From positions 558,001 through 622,000 of the forward strand of contig CAWUHX010000031.1 of NCBI GenBank assembly GCA_963922205.1: a stretch of DNA of 64,000 nt, given 5' to 3'. The position numbers were made by a program, and so were the translations under genes. Below the pieces are notes generated by a model. It saw nothing but the letters and a program-made list of their open reading frames with translations. It did no database searches and was not told the DNA's origin. Below, piece by piece: positions 10,962 through 22,925 of this stretch; the first letter of the stretch is position 1; every line of letters starts with the position of its first letter. This DNA is from Romanomermis culicivorax. Taxonomy: Eukaryota; Nematoda; Enoplea; Mermithida; Mermithidae.

Positions 10962-11530
10962 TTAAGCTAGTTCTGTAACCTCCATCAGCCCCAGGGGCAG
11001 GTGGTGTAGACTAGACTGAGCCTGCCCAACCAATTGTTCAGCTTCGATTTCCTCTCTTTGGCTGAAAGTATCTGATTTATCTCCACAAAAACTTACTCTT
11101 TCCTCTTCTGGTACTTCTTCTAAAACGTTGTCATGGATGGCGCTGAGGAAAAGTTTTGTCTGCAGGCTGACCATGGCAATTACTTGGAGTGGTAATTTTA
11201 TGTCTTGAATTTTGATATAATTGTCTTTGAAGTTAAGGATTGCGTGGATATCGGGATGCACCAGGAAATCAGTACCAATGATACATTGATCATTTCTATG
11301 GTCCTCAAGCATGATGCATTTTGTCATATGTTCTCCAAAGTGGACTCCATGGTAATAAAAACTGGACCATGGGTGGTGACGATGGCTCTATCAGCAACTT
11401 TGATCTTTCCACAAAGCACATTTGACAAGACCAGATAACAACACAGAACATTGGGCGCCAGTGTGGATAAGAGCCTATGCATTGATGCTACCAATCTCAA
11501 CGGGTATTTGAAAGGCTCACGTGGAGGCAT
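10962..11530 (-). pseudogene. Retropepsin-like protease remnant of degenerate gypsy
   Basis: The minus-strand frame at 10962-11327 contains CIIGTDFLVHPDIHAILNF, equivalent to the [14 protein letters not shown] segment after the protease of the intact element. The upstream frame (11324-11530) contains VTTHGPVFI, matching the flap-to-strand region. The active-site DTGA motif is frame-disrupted. Confidence 0.7.
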
Positions 11531-11611
11531 ATTTTCAAACGAACGTTTTTGTAGATGGCAAATAGATGATTGGATGTGGCATGGGTCATCTGCTGCTTTA
11601 GTTGTTGCAGC

Positions 11612-14282
11612 CTATTGGATGATTTTAGGGCTAAAAATAGGAGCAGCAGAGGCGATTTCTTTGGAAGGTATGACCATATTGGCAGTAGAGGTCTGTTGGG
11701 TACTAGTGCATGTATCTAAATTACTGGCCTTGGAGGCTGGGGAGGTGGACAGCAAGGTGGGTAGAGCAAGCGGGACTTTAGATGATTGGGAACTGGCATG
11801 GGACAAATCCATAGGCATGGTAATGTAGGGGTGGGTGCCGCATTATAATGAATGTGTTGTTCCCACAGTGATGCATAATCATAATTTGGGTAAATGGTGT
11901 AAGTGTTCTGAACAAGATCATTAGGGCGAGAAAAACGGTTAGCTTGATTATCGTATCTGGGAGTGATGCCCGAATAATTGTTGCCTCGTTGGGAAGGTGC
12001 TCCACATCGCAGTCTCTATTCCCGTTGTTCGTGGATGTCATTTGAACTTGTTCCAAAATCTAGCACTGGCAGTTGCGCAGTGTAGGGTGGGTGACCCTGA
12101 TCAGGGTGTTGATTCCCTTGAGCATTTTGATGTTTCAGCCAGATGCAGTCTTGGGTGTTGTGTGTACGGGATTTGTGGGCATCGCACCAAAAACCAGTTG
12201 ATTGGTACTGGGCGGGACGCCTGTGGTCTCAGCTTGGGGAATAATCAAAATGGTCAGGATAATTGTCAAGTGGTTGGGAATTTTCTCATGGAGGCGGGTC
12301 ATGGGCACCCGGTTGGTATTTGTCTGAGTGGAATCCGGATTGACATTCTTCGCATTCGTGATCCCAGTGTTTGATTAGTTGTTCCAGCAAAATTTCTGTT
12401 TGCAGCTGTTGTTGCTGGAAAGACACATTTTTGGGCTGCCCAGATACTAGTTCTTGAACACTGCATTCAGCAGAGGGCTCACTGTTGCAGTATTGATCTT
12501 GGGAACATTCCCTACTGCAGCGGCAGTCAAATCGGCAATAAGGGCAGCTATGGCAATTGCGGTGGTATGGCCTCTGGGGCAGCTTGGTTCACAAGGATAG
12601 GATGCTTGGTAGTACCAATTCCGGGTTTTGTAGTGTTGAGAATGCTGCGGGCTTTGGCGATGGCATTGGCCAATTGTTGTACATTTGTGAAATTTTTTGC
12701 TTGCTCACAGATAGTCAGTTGATAGAAAACAGGCATTTTAGTTAAAAAGACCAAAGAGTTTTGTCCTCATGTTGGTATAATAACTGCACATATGTTACCT
12801 TAGTCAAGAACATGGCGGGCTCTTCTCCGGCTTCAGGGGTGATGGATGGGAGTTTGGGCTTGAGGGTCATTTTATTGCAATCAGGCGCCAATTGGAACAT
12901 AAGGAAATTTTTTGCATCTTTGTACCCTGTCATATATCATATCATATCACTTGGGGTATCACAAGTAAGGCAGCCCAGAGTGCTCATTTTCAGGTGGTTT
13001 GACACATCATATCCGTACTCGTTTCCAAGGCAAATAAAGAAGCATAGTACGCGTTCATTGTTTGTGGTGCTGTCAGTTATGAGCTGATGCATATTATTGA
13101 CAATTGTTTTGATTCAACTATCTTCTTCTCCATGGGACATACCCAGTGGATCCAACTGAGGCTGGGTGTGATCATAATAATCATTGGGTGGATAATCCGA
13201 GAAACCAAACTGGTGAGCTGTGGGTGGTGGGCGTCGTGTTGGTGCGGGAGATGGAGTATCATCTTCGTCGGGGATGGTACGCAAAAAGTGGTTATTGTAA
13301 AGGGTGTCCATAGAAGGCGCTTTCAGTTTGACTCTCAGCAGAGGGTGGGAATAAGCCAAAGCTGGTTCAGTTTCTCTGAAGGAATCATTGGTGATATAGA
13401 CATCACATGGCTCCTCGCAGTGAAACTGTGAGGTGACCGGCGGTGGCCAAGGCATTGGCAGATTGTTGGAAACTGCAGGGGCGGCAGGTGTAGTCAAGAT
13501 TAGCTGTTGCATTTGTTCAGCAAGGGCAGTGAAATGGGTGTTTGTTACTTGAGCTTGTTCCTGGATTTTGTGTTGCACACAGTTGTTGGGCTTGAAATTG
13601 ATCGGAAACAGCTCCAATGATTCGATTGATAGTTTGTACCATTGGCACATTGTTGGTGATCCTTGCCACGGCAGTATTTAGTTGTTCTAGGGCATCCTAT
13701 GCTTCTAATCGAAAATTTTGCACTTCATTTGCGGTGGCAATAGCTATACTCCTGCATTGGTTGTGGGTAGTTGCTAGAATGGTGGCAAGGTCCAGCGGCA
13801 GGTGGAGGTTGATGAATGAATCGGTTGAATTGGTGGGGTCTATATTTGGATCAGTTGCCTGGTGTGCAGCATCTTGTGGGGGCAGTACTTGCGATATGGC
13901 CGGTGTGCCAGCATCAATAGCAGTGGCAGTATTCAAAATTTGTCCTGAAGCCTGTGTTGCAACTGAAATCGACAACCACGCAGCTGTCGAGCTTTGTGGC
14001 ACTTGTTGTGAGGCACTTCTGCTTGACGAGTCATTACTGAAAAGAAAAGGAAGTGGATTGAGGGGCAGAAGGCTCACCAAAAGTGGGGCTGATGGCTGGG
14101 CAGGATTCTAAATGGTTGGCGGATTTTGCTGGTCGAAATTCCAAATAGGGCCTGGCATTTGAGCCCGCGTCAGGTGAACTTGATTGAGATATTTGGCATT
14201 GCTGATCAGGAGGTGTATGTCTCATGCACAGCATTTTCGTATGCAATTTTCTTGTTGGTATCCCTGGACACAAGGGTGGCAT
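11612..14282 (-). pseudogene. Gag remnant of degenerate gypsy
   Basis: Several short minus-strand frames (13114-13650, 12742-12933, 13697-14080, 11612-11818) are Gln/Pro/Thr-rich and hydrophilic, and lie between the 5' LTR and protease as Gag should. A frame at 12742-12933 has [12 protein letters not shown], suggestive of a Gag helical core. No zinc knuckle is readable. Confidence 0.5.
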
Positions 14283-14360
14283 GGTCGATTTTCAAGACTT
14301 GGAGGACGGATGCAGCGCAATGGCGTGGAAACAAAGCGTGCAAACCAAGCCACTCACCAA

Positions 14361-14849
14361 TGTTGTATTGGATAAATATGGTTAGGGCTTTGGATGAAGG
14401 CAGGCAGGAGTTGGGTCCAGGGATCATCCTTAATGCATGTGTTTCCAACACCCATGCTTACCTGATAAACTAACTTCTTAAACTGCTTAAACCCCACAGT
14501 AAAATAATCCAAATGAGAAAACCTTCCATTTCCTAATTTGAATTCCCAATGAGCTTAATCCGAATGAGGAGAAGTTTCTCCTAATAATTTTACCTACAAA
14601 AGTAACACACTTATGTAAACAAATGGTGTGTGGGAGAGAATATAATGGAAGAACCCCACGTATTGGGAAATACAACAAAAATGTTCAGGGGCACACACTA
14701 GTAGATGAAAATATATCAGCAACAATCAATGCGAGAGTACTCACTGCAGGTGTACTAGAACTGAATTACAGTAAGACGCCCTTGGATGGTTCCCATCGCT
14801 CACTCCAATTGGAACCTTAGTGCATCTCCAAACATTTAACGAATTATTA
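14361..14849 (-). repeat. 5' LTR of degenerate gypsy element (minus strand)
   Basis: 489-bp partner of the LTR at 6414, same orientation. Its element-strand start has decayed from TG to TA. Shared landmarks include GGCAGGCAGGAGTTGGGTCC and ACACTAGTAGATGAAAATAT. Confidence 0.75.
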
Positions 14850-14959
14850 TAACTGGTTCTGTTCTGAACTGACCTGTTAGAGCTAATTCCAGGGCTAGGC
14901 CTCCAAGGTCATGCAACAGTCTGGTTCCTTTGACCTGGGAACGACAATTAATAACTTAC

Positions 14960-15150
14960 CTTTAAATGAGGGGCCTCACAATGAAGCCCTTGCAATCTCC
15001 TACGAGAGAAAGGTTCCTCCTCAGGAATTAACTTACTTGCAGGATCCCTGTTAAGGTCTTCCTCTGCTTGGTGTAAGCAAGCGGGGCCCCTAGGCCTCTG
15101 GCTCTTCGCTCCAGATGAACTATCAAATCTAAATAATAAGTAATATATCA
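14960..15150 (-). CDS. Possible small spliced exons
   Basis: On the minus strand, a 40-bp segment (14960-14999) is framed by a good acceptor (TTCTCTCGTAG) and donor (GTAAGTT). It is preceded by a second GTAAGTT donor at 15036, giving a 37-bp candidate intron. The upstream part reads SSGAKSQRPRGPACLHQAEE. The splice signals are better than chance-looking, but the peptide is unrecognised. Confidence 0.2.
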
Positions 15151-16121
15151 ATAAAATGGGATGAATATTTAAAAGAATGTGGGTGTACCACTAATAGTTT
15201 ATGTAAATCAAATAGGAATTTGCTGGTGCAAGGTTTATTGGCCACTGGCACTATGTTATCCAAAGTATAATAAAAATTGACAATGATTCATCATCATCAC
15301 TTCTGTCTTTCTATGGTGCTCCACTTCTATGCAAATGTTTGCACCACTGTTTGTCCAATTCATCAATTTGCATGTTGATTTCCCATTGCGACTTGCCAGC
15401 AACAGGGTGCCCAACATTCCTGGCATGTCGAAACTGACTTATGGGAGGTAGAAAAATACATTTAGCCAGGTTAGCCCCGCATTACTAAAATTACCTAAAA
15501 TATCTACGGTTTGGCTGACTCCCAGCATCCTAATCTCTCTAGGCTCAAACTCCTGTAATGGTTGTTGGACACAACAAATACCAAGGACTGTGCTGCAATG
15601 GCTGGCAAGTGATGCCCATTTTGACCTTGGCTTTGGTGGAAAGACCCCCTGTTCTAAGGAGTATGATGTTACCCTTGGTGCTGAATTTCTGTCGATTTCA
15701 GGTTCAGTCCTACGGTCTGCATGTTGTGGCAAGTTGTTGGCCGATGGTCTAATCAATCATGCAAATCCCTTTCCCCCATCTCTATTTTTTCTAAAACAAA
15801 CTAAAATATGAGATTATATTTTAGGATACAAAAAGATGACGAGGGAATGTACAAGTATCACAAAAATAAAAGGCACTAAAAATTGAGCAAAAATTGTGGC
15901 CAAAAATTTGAAAAGTATTTTTGTGGTTGCTTTTTGCACTAAGTTGTCAAAAATGATATTTTTTTAGGCCAGCAGCACCGAAAATTTAAATAATATTTCT
16001 GGATTTTGTGATATTTTTTTAATTTTTTGAATTTTTTGTAATTTTATCAGTGTTTTTTTTGGGTTTTGTGTTTTAGTAAAATAATATACAAAAAAGATAA
16101 TTTTGGGCCAAAATTGCACAG
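15151..16121 (-). other. Unassigned stretch with coding-like minus-strand fragments
   Basis: At about 15300-15430, a minus-strand frame reads [19 protein letters not shown] then [12 protein letters not shown], which looks protein-like. The adjacent frame at 15439-15756 is hydrophilic. Both may be Gag-like debris of the neighbouring gypsy or a host exon. The part from 15850 to 16070 is low complexity. Confidence 0.25.
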
Positions 16122-16424
16122 CTATTTACTGCTGCTGCCTGCTGCCTCTACAGCCTCCTTGAGGCCTTCCTTGATAATATCCCCTCTGGCATTGGCCTCA
16201 GATTTGGCCTCCATCTTGGCCATGATTTTGGCCTTGGTTTTGACCTCCTTGGCTCCTACCACGTCTGCCAAGGGGTTCAAAATTTGGATTATAGAATTGC
16301 ACCTCCCGGTCTTGGCCTTGATGTTGCCAGTTTCCTCAGCCTCTGTAGGGTTGCTGAGGGCACTCTCCAAAACCTCCTCTGAATCCGCCTCTGCCATACC
16401 CCAGTCTACACCAGTATGGGGCAT
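16122..16424 (-). pseudogene. Ala/Glu/Lys-rich tail joined to the broken RT
   Basis: The minus-strand frame is helical-looking (EEVLESALSNPTEAEETGNI, then KIMAKMEAKSEANARG) and begins where the RT frame is lost. It is not part of any RT. It may come from a different element joined by deletion, or be a frame running through unrelated DNA. Confidence 0.25.
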
Positions 16425-16768
16425 TCGAGATCAAGGGTGGTATAAAATTTTGCCCTTCCTAAACAGTCTAGGTAGTCATACATTCTACGAATGGGATACT
16501 TGTCATCTTTTGTTACCTCATTTATACCCCTAAAGTCCACTACTGGTCGCTTGGTACCATCCTTTTTACCTACAAAAAATAAAGGAGCTGCCCAAGGTGA
16601 CTTTGATGGTTCTATAACACCCTTTTTGAGCATATCTTGCACATGCTCACAAACACATGGCCTTAAATCAATAGCAGTCCTGTGATAGTGTTTAGCCACA
16701 GGTGCTGCATTGCCTGTATCTATTTTACGGGTCAAATAGGGTGTAGTAGTTGGTGGATCATTAGGCAA
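16406..16768 (-). pseudogene. Gypsy reverse transcriptase, amino-terminal half
   Basis: The frame contains [58 protein letters not shown] and RAKFYTTLDL, covering RT blocks before the catalytic YIDD. It breaks off right after the LDL motif that carries the first catalytic Asp, so it is truncated. Confidence 0.85.
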
Positions 16769-17021
16769 GCTAAATACATCTCTATATTTGGCGAGACAGT
16801 TTAAAGCTTGTTCTAACTGATCAAAAGTATGTTGGATTTAGCTAGCATACTGTACAAAGCTTCCCTGGACTCTTTCTCATCACTTTGAGTCGAATCAGGT
16901 TTAGCTTGAACTGCACAAGTTTGCAGCTTCTCCTCTTCTTCAACTATCTTCTCCATTAGTTGATCTTGATTAGAGGAATCACATAACACAGAATTAGTAT
17001 AGCCAATTATTTGATTTTGTT

Positions 17022-17924
17022 TCAAATGACATCCTGATCCTTGCTATTAGATACCATAACTACAAAATCATTTTTAGTACCATCTACTATAGTACTATCT
17101 ATGTGAAACCTATTTTCATTTTCTTCAGACTCTACTATGATCCCATTCAGGCAATTTTCGCCTACCTTGTCCCAAAGTTTCGCTTTCACAAGTATATCAG
17201 TACCAATAGGCAAGTAGACTTGATTCAAACTTATCACTGGCACCAAAACCTTTAAGGGGCAAATCCTTGGATGACATTGATTGGTGGTAAACATTGTAGA
17301 TTGTGCAGCACTTGTGGTCATGACCTCTCCATAATTTGTTTGAGGCTGCTCCTGCATCACGTGTATCAATTGTTGCCTGTTGTTAAGGGTCATCATCCTG
17401 TTCCTGAAATTTATTATGGCTCCTACCAGAGGATGAGCCACAAAATCTGTCCCCACAATGAGATTTTCACTGGCTTCAGGTATCACAATAGCTTTTACTG
17501 GAAACGGTCCACACAGGGTATCTATCCTAAACTGAATATACCCATGGGCTTGGACTGTTTTACCATCCCTTACAGTAACATTTAATATCCTGGAATATTC
17601 AGTGTAATCTGGTTCCAAAGTTTATTTCAGAAACTTAGCTGACATAACCGTGCACTGAGCTCCTGTGTCAGTGAGAGCCAATGTCTTACATTCTCCCATT
17701 ATAACCTCAATATGGAATGTGGCTGTCTTGGGGTGCGTATCCAGCAAACCTTGCTCCTGAGGACTAGCTGGTGTGCCTCTCTTTATCACCTGTACTGCTG
17801 GTACTATAGTTTGAGCTGCAATAGCATTCATTTGGACAATACTGCCCAATACTTCATCCGGGCAATTTACTCTCTGATCTGCTTGTACCACAGGATTCAT
17901 TTGTGATTGCTTAGCAACCATCAC
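17022..17924 (-). pseudogene. Gypsy protease region
   Basis: The frame at 17622-17924 ends with LALTDTGAQCTVMSAKFLK, carrying the retropepsin DTGA active site. The following frame (17022-17618) carries ENLIVGTDFVAHPLVGAIIN, the characteristic segment after the protease. They are separated by a stop. Confidence 0.8.
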
Positions 17925-18627
17925 ACTAGAATAATCCTTCTGGGGCTGCTGATTTGTGAATTGACCCTGGTGCAGAGTCTGAGTCCGTCCCCTGATAGCT
18001 TGAGTTGGCTGAGGTGGCTGTAATGCAGCTTGCTGCTAAAATTTCTGCATTTGTTGATACTGCTTCTGCAGTTCCTTTTTATTTTTGAATCCCAAAAATT
18101 CGTTATAGTTGGAATTCTGTTCAAAATTTTCATGGCCATCCTGATATCTGGAGTAGCCAACATGATAAGCACCTCTGCCTCTGCTATTAAAGTTAGCATT
18201 CGGGTAACCTCCTCTACCTCTGTAGTTACCTCTAGCAAAATTGTTGAAGCCTCCCCTGTTGGAGGTGGGGAAGCTAGCTCTGCGTCTGCTCCTGCGCTCG
18301 GACAAAACTCGCAATGTCCTGCAGTCTACAGTATTATGTGTTATGTTCTTGTGGAACTCACACCATGGCTTTGTCGGATCACCGGGAGACTTGACCTCCC
18401 TGGCTGGTGCTGGCTATGGCTACATCAGACTGATTTTCCACCTGTCTATCATCAACCTTTTGCTGGAGCTGATCGAATCTCTTGACCAGTTGTACCATTT
18501 CTTTAGAATATTTTAACACAAGAGACTCCTTCTTACCTTTTTCGGTCTGAGCCCTAGGGGCTTCTTCTGTTCTTGATCGTCTCACCTGAAATATTCTGAT
18601 GGAGCATCTGTGTTGCTTTTTTTCCAA
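17921..18627 (-). pseudogene. Gag carboxy-terminal RG-rich remnant
   Basis: The frame at 18036-18314 is Arg/Gly/Asn-rich (NRGGFNNFARGNYRGRGGYP), as is the nucleocapsid-proximal part of the intact Gag ([12 protein letters not shown]). No zinc knuckle is seen. The upstream frame at 18379-18627 is charged and probably helical. Confidence 0.6.
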
Positions 18628-18660
18628 AACAATATTTGAGTCATATCACTGCAGGAGCTT

Positions 18661-20645
18661 AGTCAGGTAGGATTAAGAAAAATATCCTCTTTCTATTTTG
18701 AATAAAAAAGGGCTGACAATTGAGCCTTGAGATTTAGCTGTCAATACAGATAAAATTTTCCCTTAAGTGTAAGCTTGGTTCATGTTCATTCAAGTTTGAA
18801 GTCCCTTTTCATCACCTTTTTCCCATGTGTGATTTTCGCAAGTTGTGAAAAGCAGAATCTAGTTTTCTTTGATAACTTGTTTTCTATTGCCGAAAAAAAG
18901 CATAAATTATTTTTTAAGCGGCATGATAATCGAAAACTCCTCACTGAGTGTGTGATATTTGAAACCAGACAAAATCAACATTGAAAACAAAGATAAATCA
19001 GACAACTGAAAAAAATCAAAAATTTCTTACACGAAGTAAAATAATAATGCTATTTTAAACATAGAACTCTCATTCTAACATAAAATTTGCATAATTAATA
19101 AAACTTTATGCCGGAGAATCAATAATTATTTCTTAATGAAGACTTGTAGTGGCATTGACAAAAATTGGAATTACCTCGTATTTTATTTTAAACTTTGGCT
19201 TCGTCAGACTTGGGATGAGTGAGTGAAATGTATTTTTTCATCTTTCAACATGAAATTAATATGAATTAAGTCATTTATATCTTGTTAAAATACTTAACTT
19301 GAATCTAACGTAAGTTAGTACGAGTTAAAGTTAAGCGATTTTAACGATTCAACACGAGTTAAATAACACGTGTTAAAGTTAGCAGCCTTTATGCATACCA
19401 TCATTAGTTCTATCTCCTGCTCTTTAAGCCTCTCCTTGTTTTAGACTATACTTTGATCTTATGATCTGATGCTTATGGATTCTTCGTTCATTGAACTTCG
19501 GGCAAGAAAACCACTTCTTGTTCTGTAATTGGTAGGTCATAAGGCCAACAAAATTACTCATTGCATTCAGAGTTTAAAGCAGCTAAGAGACATTTTTGCA
19601 CTCAATAAATTATTTAATTTCTTAATGACATGAAAGGACATTTTTTTGTAATGTTGGAATGCCAAAATTTTTTCTAGCTTGAAAACAGCTTATTCAAATA
19701 CTTCTCAAGAGCGGTGAGTCCTCGGATGAGTTTGCCTATGGGAGCACTCATTTTCTTACCATTTCTTGAGTGTAAATTCTTGTAGACCCTGGGAGCTTGG
19801 TATTTTTCCCTGTCTTTCTTCTTCGATCATTAGTGTTGATAGGTCTTAAGAGTTCACCACTTTTTAGATAGGTTTGGTGTTAGGAGGATTTGTCTGACTT
19901 GGGTTTATACAAAAGAAGATGAAATAGTTCTTACCATGCCCTAGCAACAAATAAATAGACCATTAAGTTCTCTGTCCAGATTCTCAGAGGCGTAACCTGG
20001 GACTCTTAAAGCCCATGAAAGAACACCGTGATGTCTGCAATATATGTCCTACCCATGTCTCCAATATCCAAATCTGAAAAACTTCTTCCGCTATGCTCAC
20101 AAAACAATACAAGTAATCATATCGAGTTTGCATTGGTCACCAAAACATGGAAAGCAAAAAATCTCAATAAATGATCGTAAATGGAGCTGAGCATACATTC
20201 AAAATCATAACCAAAAATAAATAAAAACACCCAGAAAACACAGAATTGGTTACAAACAACAGTTATGTAGCTTTGTTCAGACGAATGAGCAGGCTGTGTT
20301 GTGGACTGTATAGGAGGAAAACACCACTGCACTCACTCTTGCACATTCCAGAGAAAAACGTGGTCACCATACATCAACTTGAGAAAGCTTCCTGACGGTA
20401 GACCTCACCCAAAAACAGTTTGGCTTACCCAGGTAGATGTTCAAACCCATACAAATAGTGACTTTGCAATGCAAAACAATGGGCATCAATCAATGGATCT
20501 TGTTGAAAGTTATTCAAAAACGTGATATTTCTTCTTTTCTTTTTAATTTTTTTGCGGATACACCTGTATCCATTTTCCTATAGCCGAAACTTACATAATA
20601 AATGAAATAGGCTCACCTCCTCGTTTGCAACAACTTATCGCTAAT
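18661..20645. other. No recognised gene
   Basis: AT-rich sequence. Bases 19270-19385 contain several ACGAGTTAAA/TTAACG motifs and the E-box palindrome AACACGTGTT. A minus-strand segment near 19770-19860 reads INTNDRRRKTGKNTKLPGST before a GTAAGA and could be an exon, but there is no further support. Confidence 0.3.
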
Positions 20646-20757
20646 ATGGTAACTGGGCTGAGTGGACACTGGCAGGAAGCATTTCAAGCTTGCCTACACA
20701 ATTTATTGACCCTGTAAGAATGATAGGCAGGCCATAACCACTAGACCAATATGGCCC
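20646..20757 (-). mobile_element. Truncated tRNA-derived SINE copy
   Basis: On the minus strand this reads GGGCCATATTGGTCTAGTGG (A-box TGGTCTAGTGG), then jumps to a block with AATTGTGTAGGCAAGCTTG and CACTCAGCCCAG. Both parts match the SINE at 38729-39178 (AATTTGTGTAGGGGAGCTTG, TACTCAGCCCAG). The B-box and middle are deleted. Confidence 0.65.
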
Positions 20758-21252
20758 TAAAACGTGATATGGTGCAACTTTGTCTAAAGGTTGATTGACC
20801 TGCTGCAGATATGCCTTGCTGTGGACATAACAATGTGCCAGCCTATGTACGGGACAAGCATCAAACAATGCGGTTGGGCCAAGCAGTGCACAAGTGTCAT
20901 GTAGTACACAAACGCCACATACTGCTAGACTAGCGCCTTGTTCACAAACGGCCTGTTGTGCATCGGGAAAACATAACCATCAATAATGAAACGGATACCG
21001 TGCAGTATGAACTCTGCCTAAAGTATGGTACATGATGCGTAAGATATACTTCTCAGTTAGTAGGAATAATTTATGGACATCATGAAATCATCAAAGATTC
21101 ATGATGAAAGCTTGAACTTTTGGTCATGATCATACATAGTTTCTAATGTTCAAGGGAGAAATAATATTGCACAGACATCGTAAAATATGAAAACCAGTAA
21201 AAGTCACGATTGTGCAGTTAAATAGAACTTGAAGTGTTTGCTGTCTTTCTAG

Positions 21253-22369
21253 GTTCGCTAGAGTTTATTATCCAAATTCGAAGCATTTTTGGTATTTGTG
21301 GCGAGAAAATTGCCTAATTACCATGTTGTGGCTGCTTGGTGTATTGAACATTATGGTAACAGTATTCGTATTCAATCGCAAGCTGTTATTCTCGACTGAT
21401 AATTTGAAGTACATGCTCAGTTGTCGATTCCAGCTATTTTACTTATTGATGAATATCCTAAACGCAGTCATCTTTGCTTTGATTCTGCTACCTTATGGTT
21501 TCATAATTTATAAGGTAAGAAAAGTATGACGAATTCGATGGACTCGTGTCTTTGGAATTCTGTAACAGAATTCAATGCCATAAATAGTCTGACTTTTGAA
21601 ATCTAGAATAGAATCTTGTTCAGTCATCCGAAGATTTCAAAACAGAATGATCACCTACAGGCGTGAATACTTAGCCAAGAAATACTATCATCTGTACCGT
21701 TCCATGTAAAAAATGTCGAAAGCACAGCACCTAAATTTTTTAAAACATAATGCAGATTCCACAAATCTATTAGATTTAATAAATTTAATTTATTGAAAGT
21801 CACCATCAATAACTTATCTTTTACTGTTGTTAGCTCACTGTATTGCCTTGCATCAATTCAAATGAAAATTCTGCATTGTCAGTGTCAGAAAAATGTATCC
21901 TATAATAATTACATTACTCAATAGAAGATTAGTTCCTAATCAACGCGGCAAGACATCTTGCTAAAGTCGACACTCTATGAAGACTTCTTGCTAAAGTCGT
22001 CATAGAGTGAAATGTCAGGAAACTTTTTTTGTTCCAAATCCTGCTTCATTATTGTTTTATCCATTTTCATGACCTAAATTTGAAATTGTTCAGGTTTTCA
22101 GAGTCAGAAATCAAGTCGCATCCACAGTGATGCACTCGGCATCTGAAAATGTAGAAATACGTTTGAGTATTCAGGCAATATTGATCCATTTTATATTGAT
22201 TATCAACAACGTCACGTTTCAAATTGTATGCAGTTTCTAAACTGGATGCACGCTGGTCGTGGTTAACCACATATTTACTTTCATTGTCAGCATTCACTCG
22301 ACTATCTTATCTTTTGTTTTCAACGCCGAATTGAGAGGAAAACTTTTCCTTGTTTTCAAAAAGTTGTAG
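21253..22369 (+). pseudogene. Serpentine-type 7TM chemoreceptor, carboxy-terminal half
   Basis: Exon 21253-21514 (acceptor TTTCTAG, donor GTAAGA, phase 0) reads FARVYYPNSKHFWYLW, a post-TM3 DRY-like region, then TM4 (MLWLLGVLNIMVTVFVFN) and TM5 ending LLPYGFIIYKVRK. After an intron of about 580 bp, the frame resumes at 22094 with VFRVRNQVAS, then VEIRLSIQAILIHFILIINN (TM6) and NHIFTFIVSIHSTILSFVFN (TM7), stopping at 22367. An in-frame TAA at 22238 between TM6 and TM7 breaks it. The E-x-R-L-x-IQ before TM6 and the FN after TM7 are features of nematode chemoreceptors (Srx/Srv-like). TM1-3 are not found upstream. The paralogue at 32953-34500 shares the TM6-TM7 exon. Confidence 0.6.
21971..22009. 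repeat. Intronic hairpin
   Basis: CACTCTATGA and TCATAGAGTG form a perfect 10-bp stem around a 19-base loop, inside the chemoreceptor intron. The loop shares CTTGCTAAAGTCG with the sequence just left of the stem, so this looks like a small inverted duplication. Confidence 0.6.
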
Positions 22370-22480
22370 ATTCCGCGAAAATGTCCTGGTCTTCAAAAAG
22401 TTACACGAATATATTCTCTTCAGGATATACTTCAGTAAAAAATTGCTACGTCGGTAAACTAATGCTTTCCTATGATGAAT

Positions 22481-22731
22481 ATATAGTCTGTTTTTTATAA
22501 AATTCTTCCCAATAAAAATGTGGCATAAGTCAGTATTGTCGTCTGAATCGTCTATGTAGAGCTCTTAGTGTGTAATTTTTTGCTGGAAAAATTGTTAAAG
22601 GCTAGGTAAGAATGCTCACAAATTTCCAGTCCTGTATGATATAATGTTCATTAGCAAATCATGAAAATCTGAAATACTATTTGCTTTCCACTTTCATTAT
22701 TAAGAAGCATTTCAAGAAAAACAGATTATAG
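22481..22731. mobile_element. MITE, TATAGTCTG family
   Basis: 251 bp with ends ATATAGTCTGTTTTTTATAA and AAGAAAAACAGATTATAG. The copy at 32565-32810 has the same ends and shares internal blocks such as ATATAATGTTCATTA-like and CTTTC(A)CACTTTCATTAT. TA-rich ends suggest a TA target, but this cannot be decided. Confidence 0.65.
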
Positions 22732-22732
22732 G

Positions 22733-22925
22733 GTACATGTCAATTGCTCAGTCTAAACTGTCTACTGGCATCCACTAGTTATGGTCTTTCTTGTATATGT
22801 CACATTAATTGAAAACTGGGGCCATGTCACATTGATAGAAAAACGTGACCAGTCACATTGATGGAAGACCCATGCAATATTGATAGAAATATACAGCCAT
22901 GTCACTGTGAGTGACATGCTGTGAT
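22733..22925. repeat. Short GTCACATTGAT repeats and palindrome
   Basis: Four spaced copies of (G)TCACATTGATAGAA or close variants occur between 22798 and 22890. Then comes CATGTCAC-TGTGA-GTGACATG, an 8-bp inverted repeat at about 22895-22920. No coding is seen. Confidence 0.45.

Larger units (their letters stand above)
6414..14849 (-). mobile_element. Degenerate Ty3/gypsy retrotransposon, about 8.4 kb
   Basis: Two direct LTRs enclose minus-strand remnants in the order gag, protease, reverse transcriptase, RNase H, all broken by stops and frameshifts. Protein remnants are close to the intact element at 40 kb, so they belong to the same broad gypsy group. No integrase signature (HHCC or D,D35E) was found between RNase H (ending near 9150) and the 3' LTR; about 2.2 kb of unassigned sequence stands there instead. 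Internal sequence next to the 5' LTR reads TTGGTGAGTGG on the element strand, a plausible primer-binding site like the TTGGTGACTTG of the intact element. Confidence 0.85.
16122..18640 (-). mobile_element. Second degenerate, truncated Ty3/gypsy (minus strand)
   Basis: Gag, protease and the start of reverse transcriptase are readable in that order on the minus strand; RNase H and integrase are missing. No LTRs were found. The RT reads [20 protein letters not shown], closer to the intact element at 40 kb ([20 protein letters not shown]) than the copy at 9-10 kb is. Confidence 0.8.

Noticed and set aside
20641-20868. 75-codon minus-strand frame as a protein gene
   Set aside because: Its distal half (20646-20757) is SINE sequence including an A-box, and the upstream part has no support.
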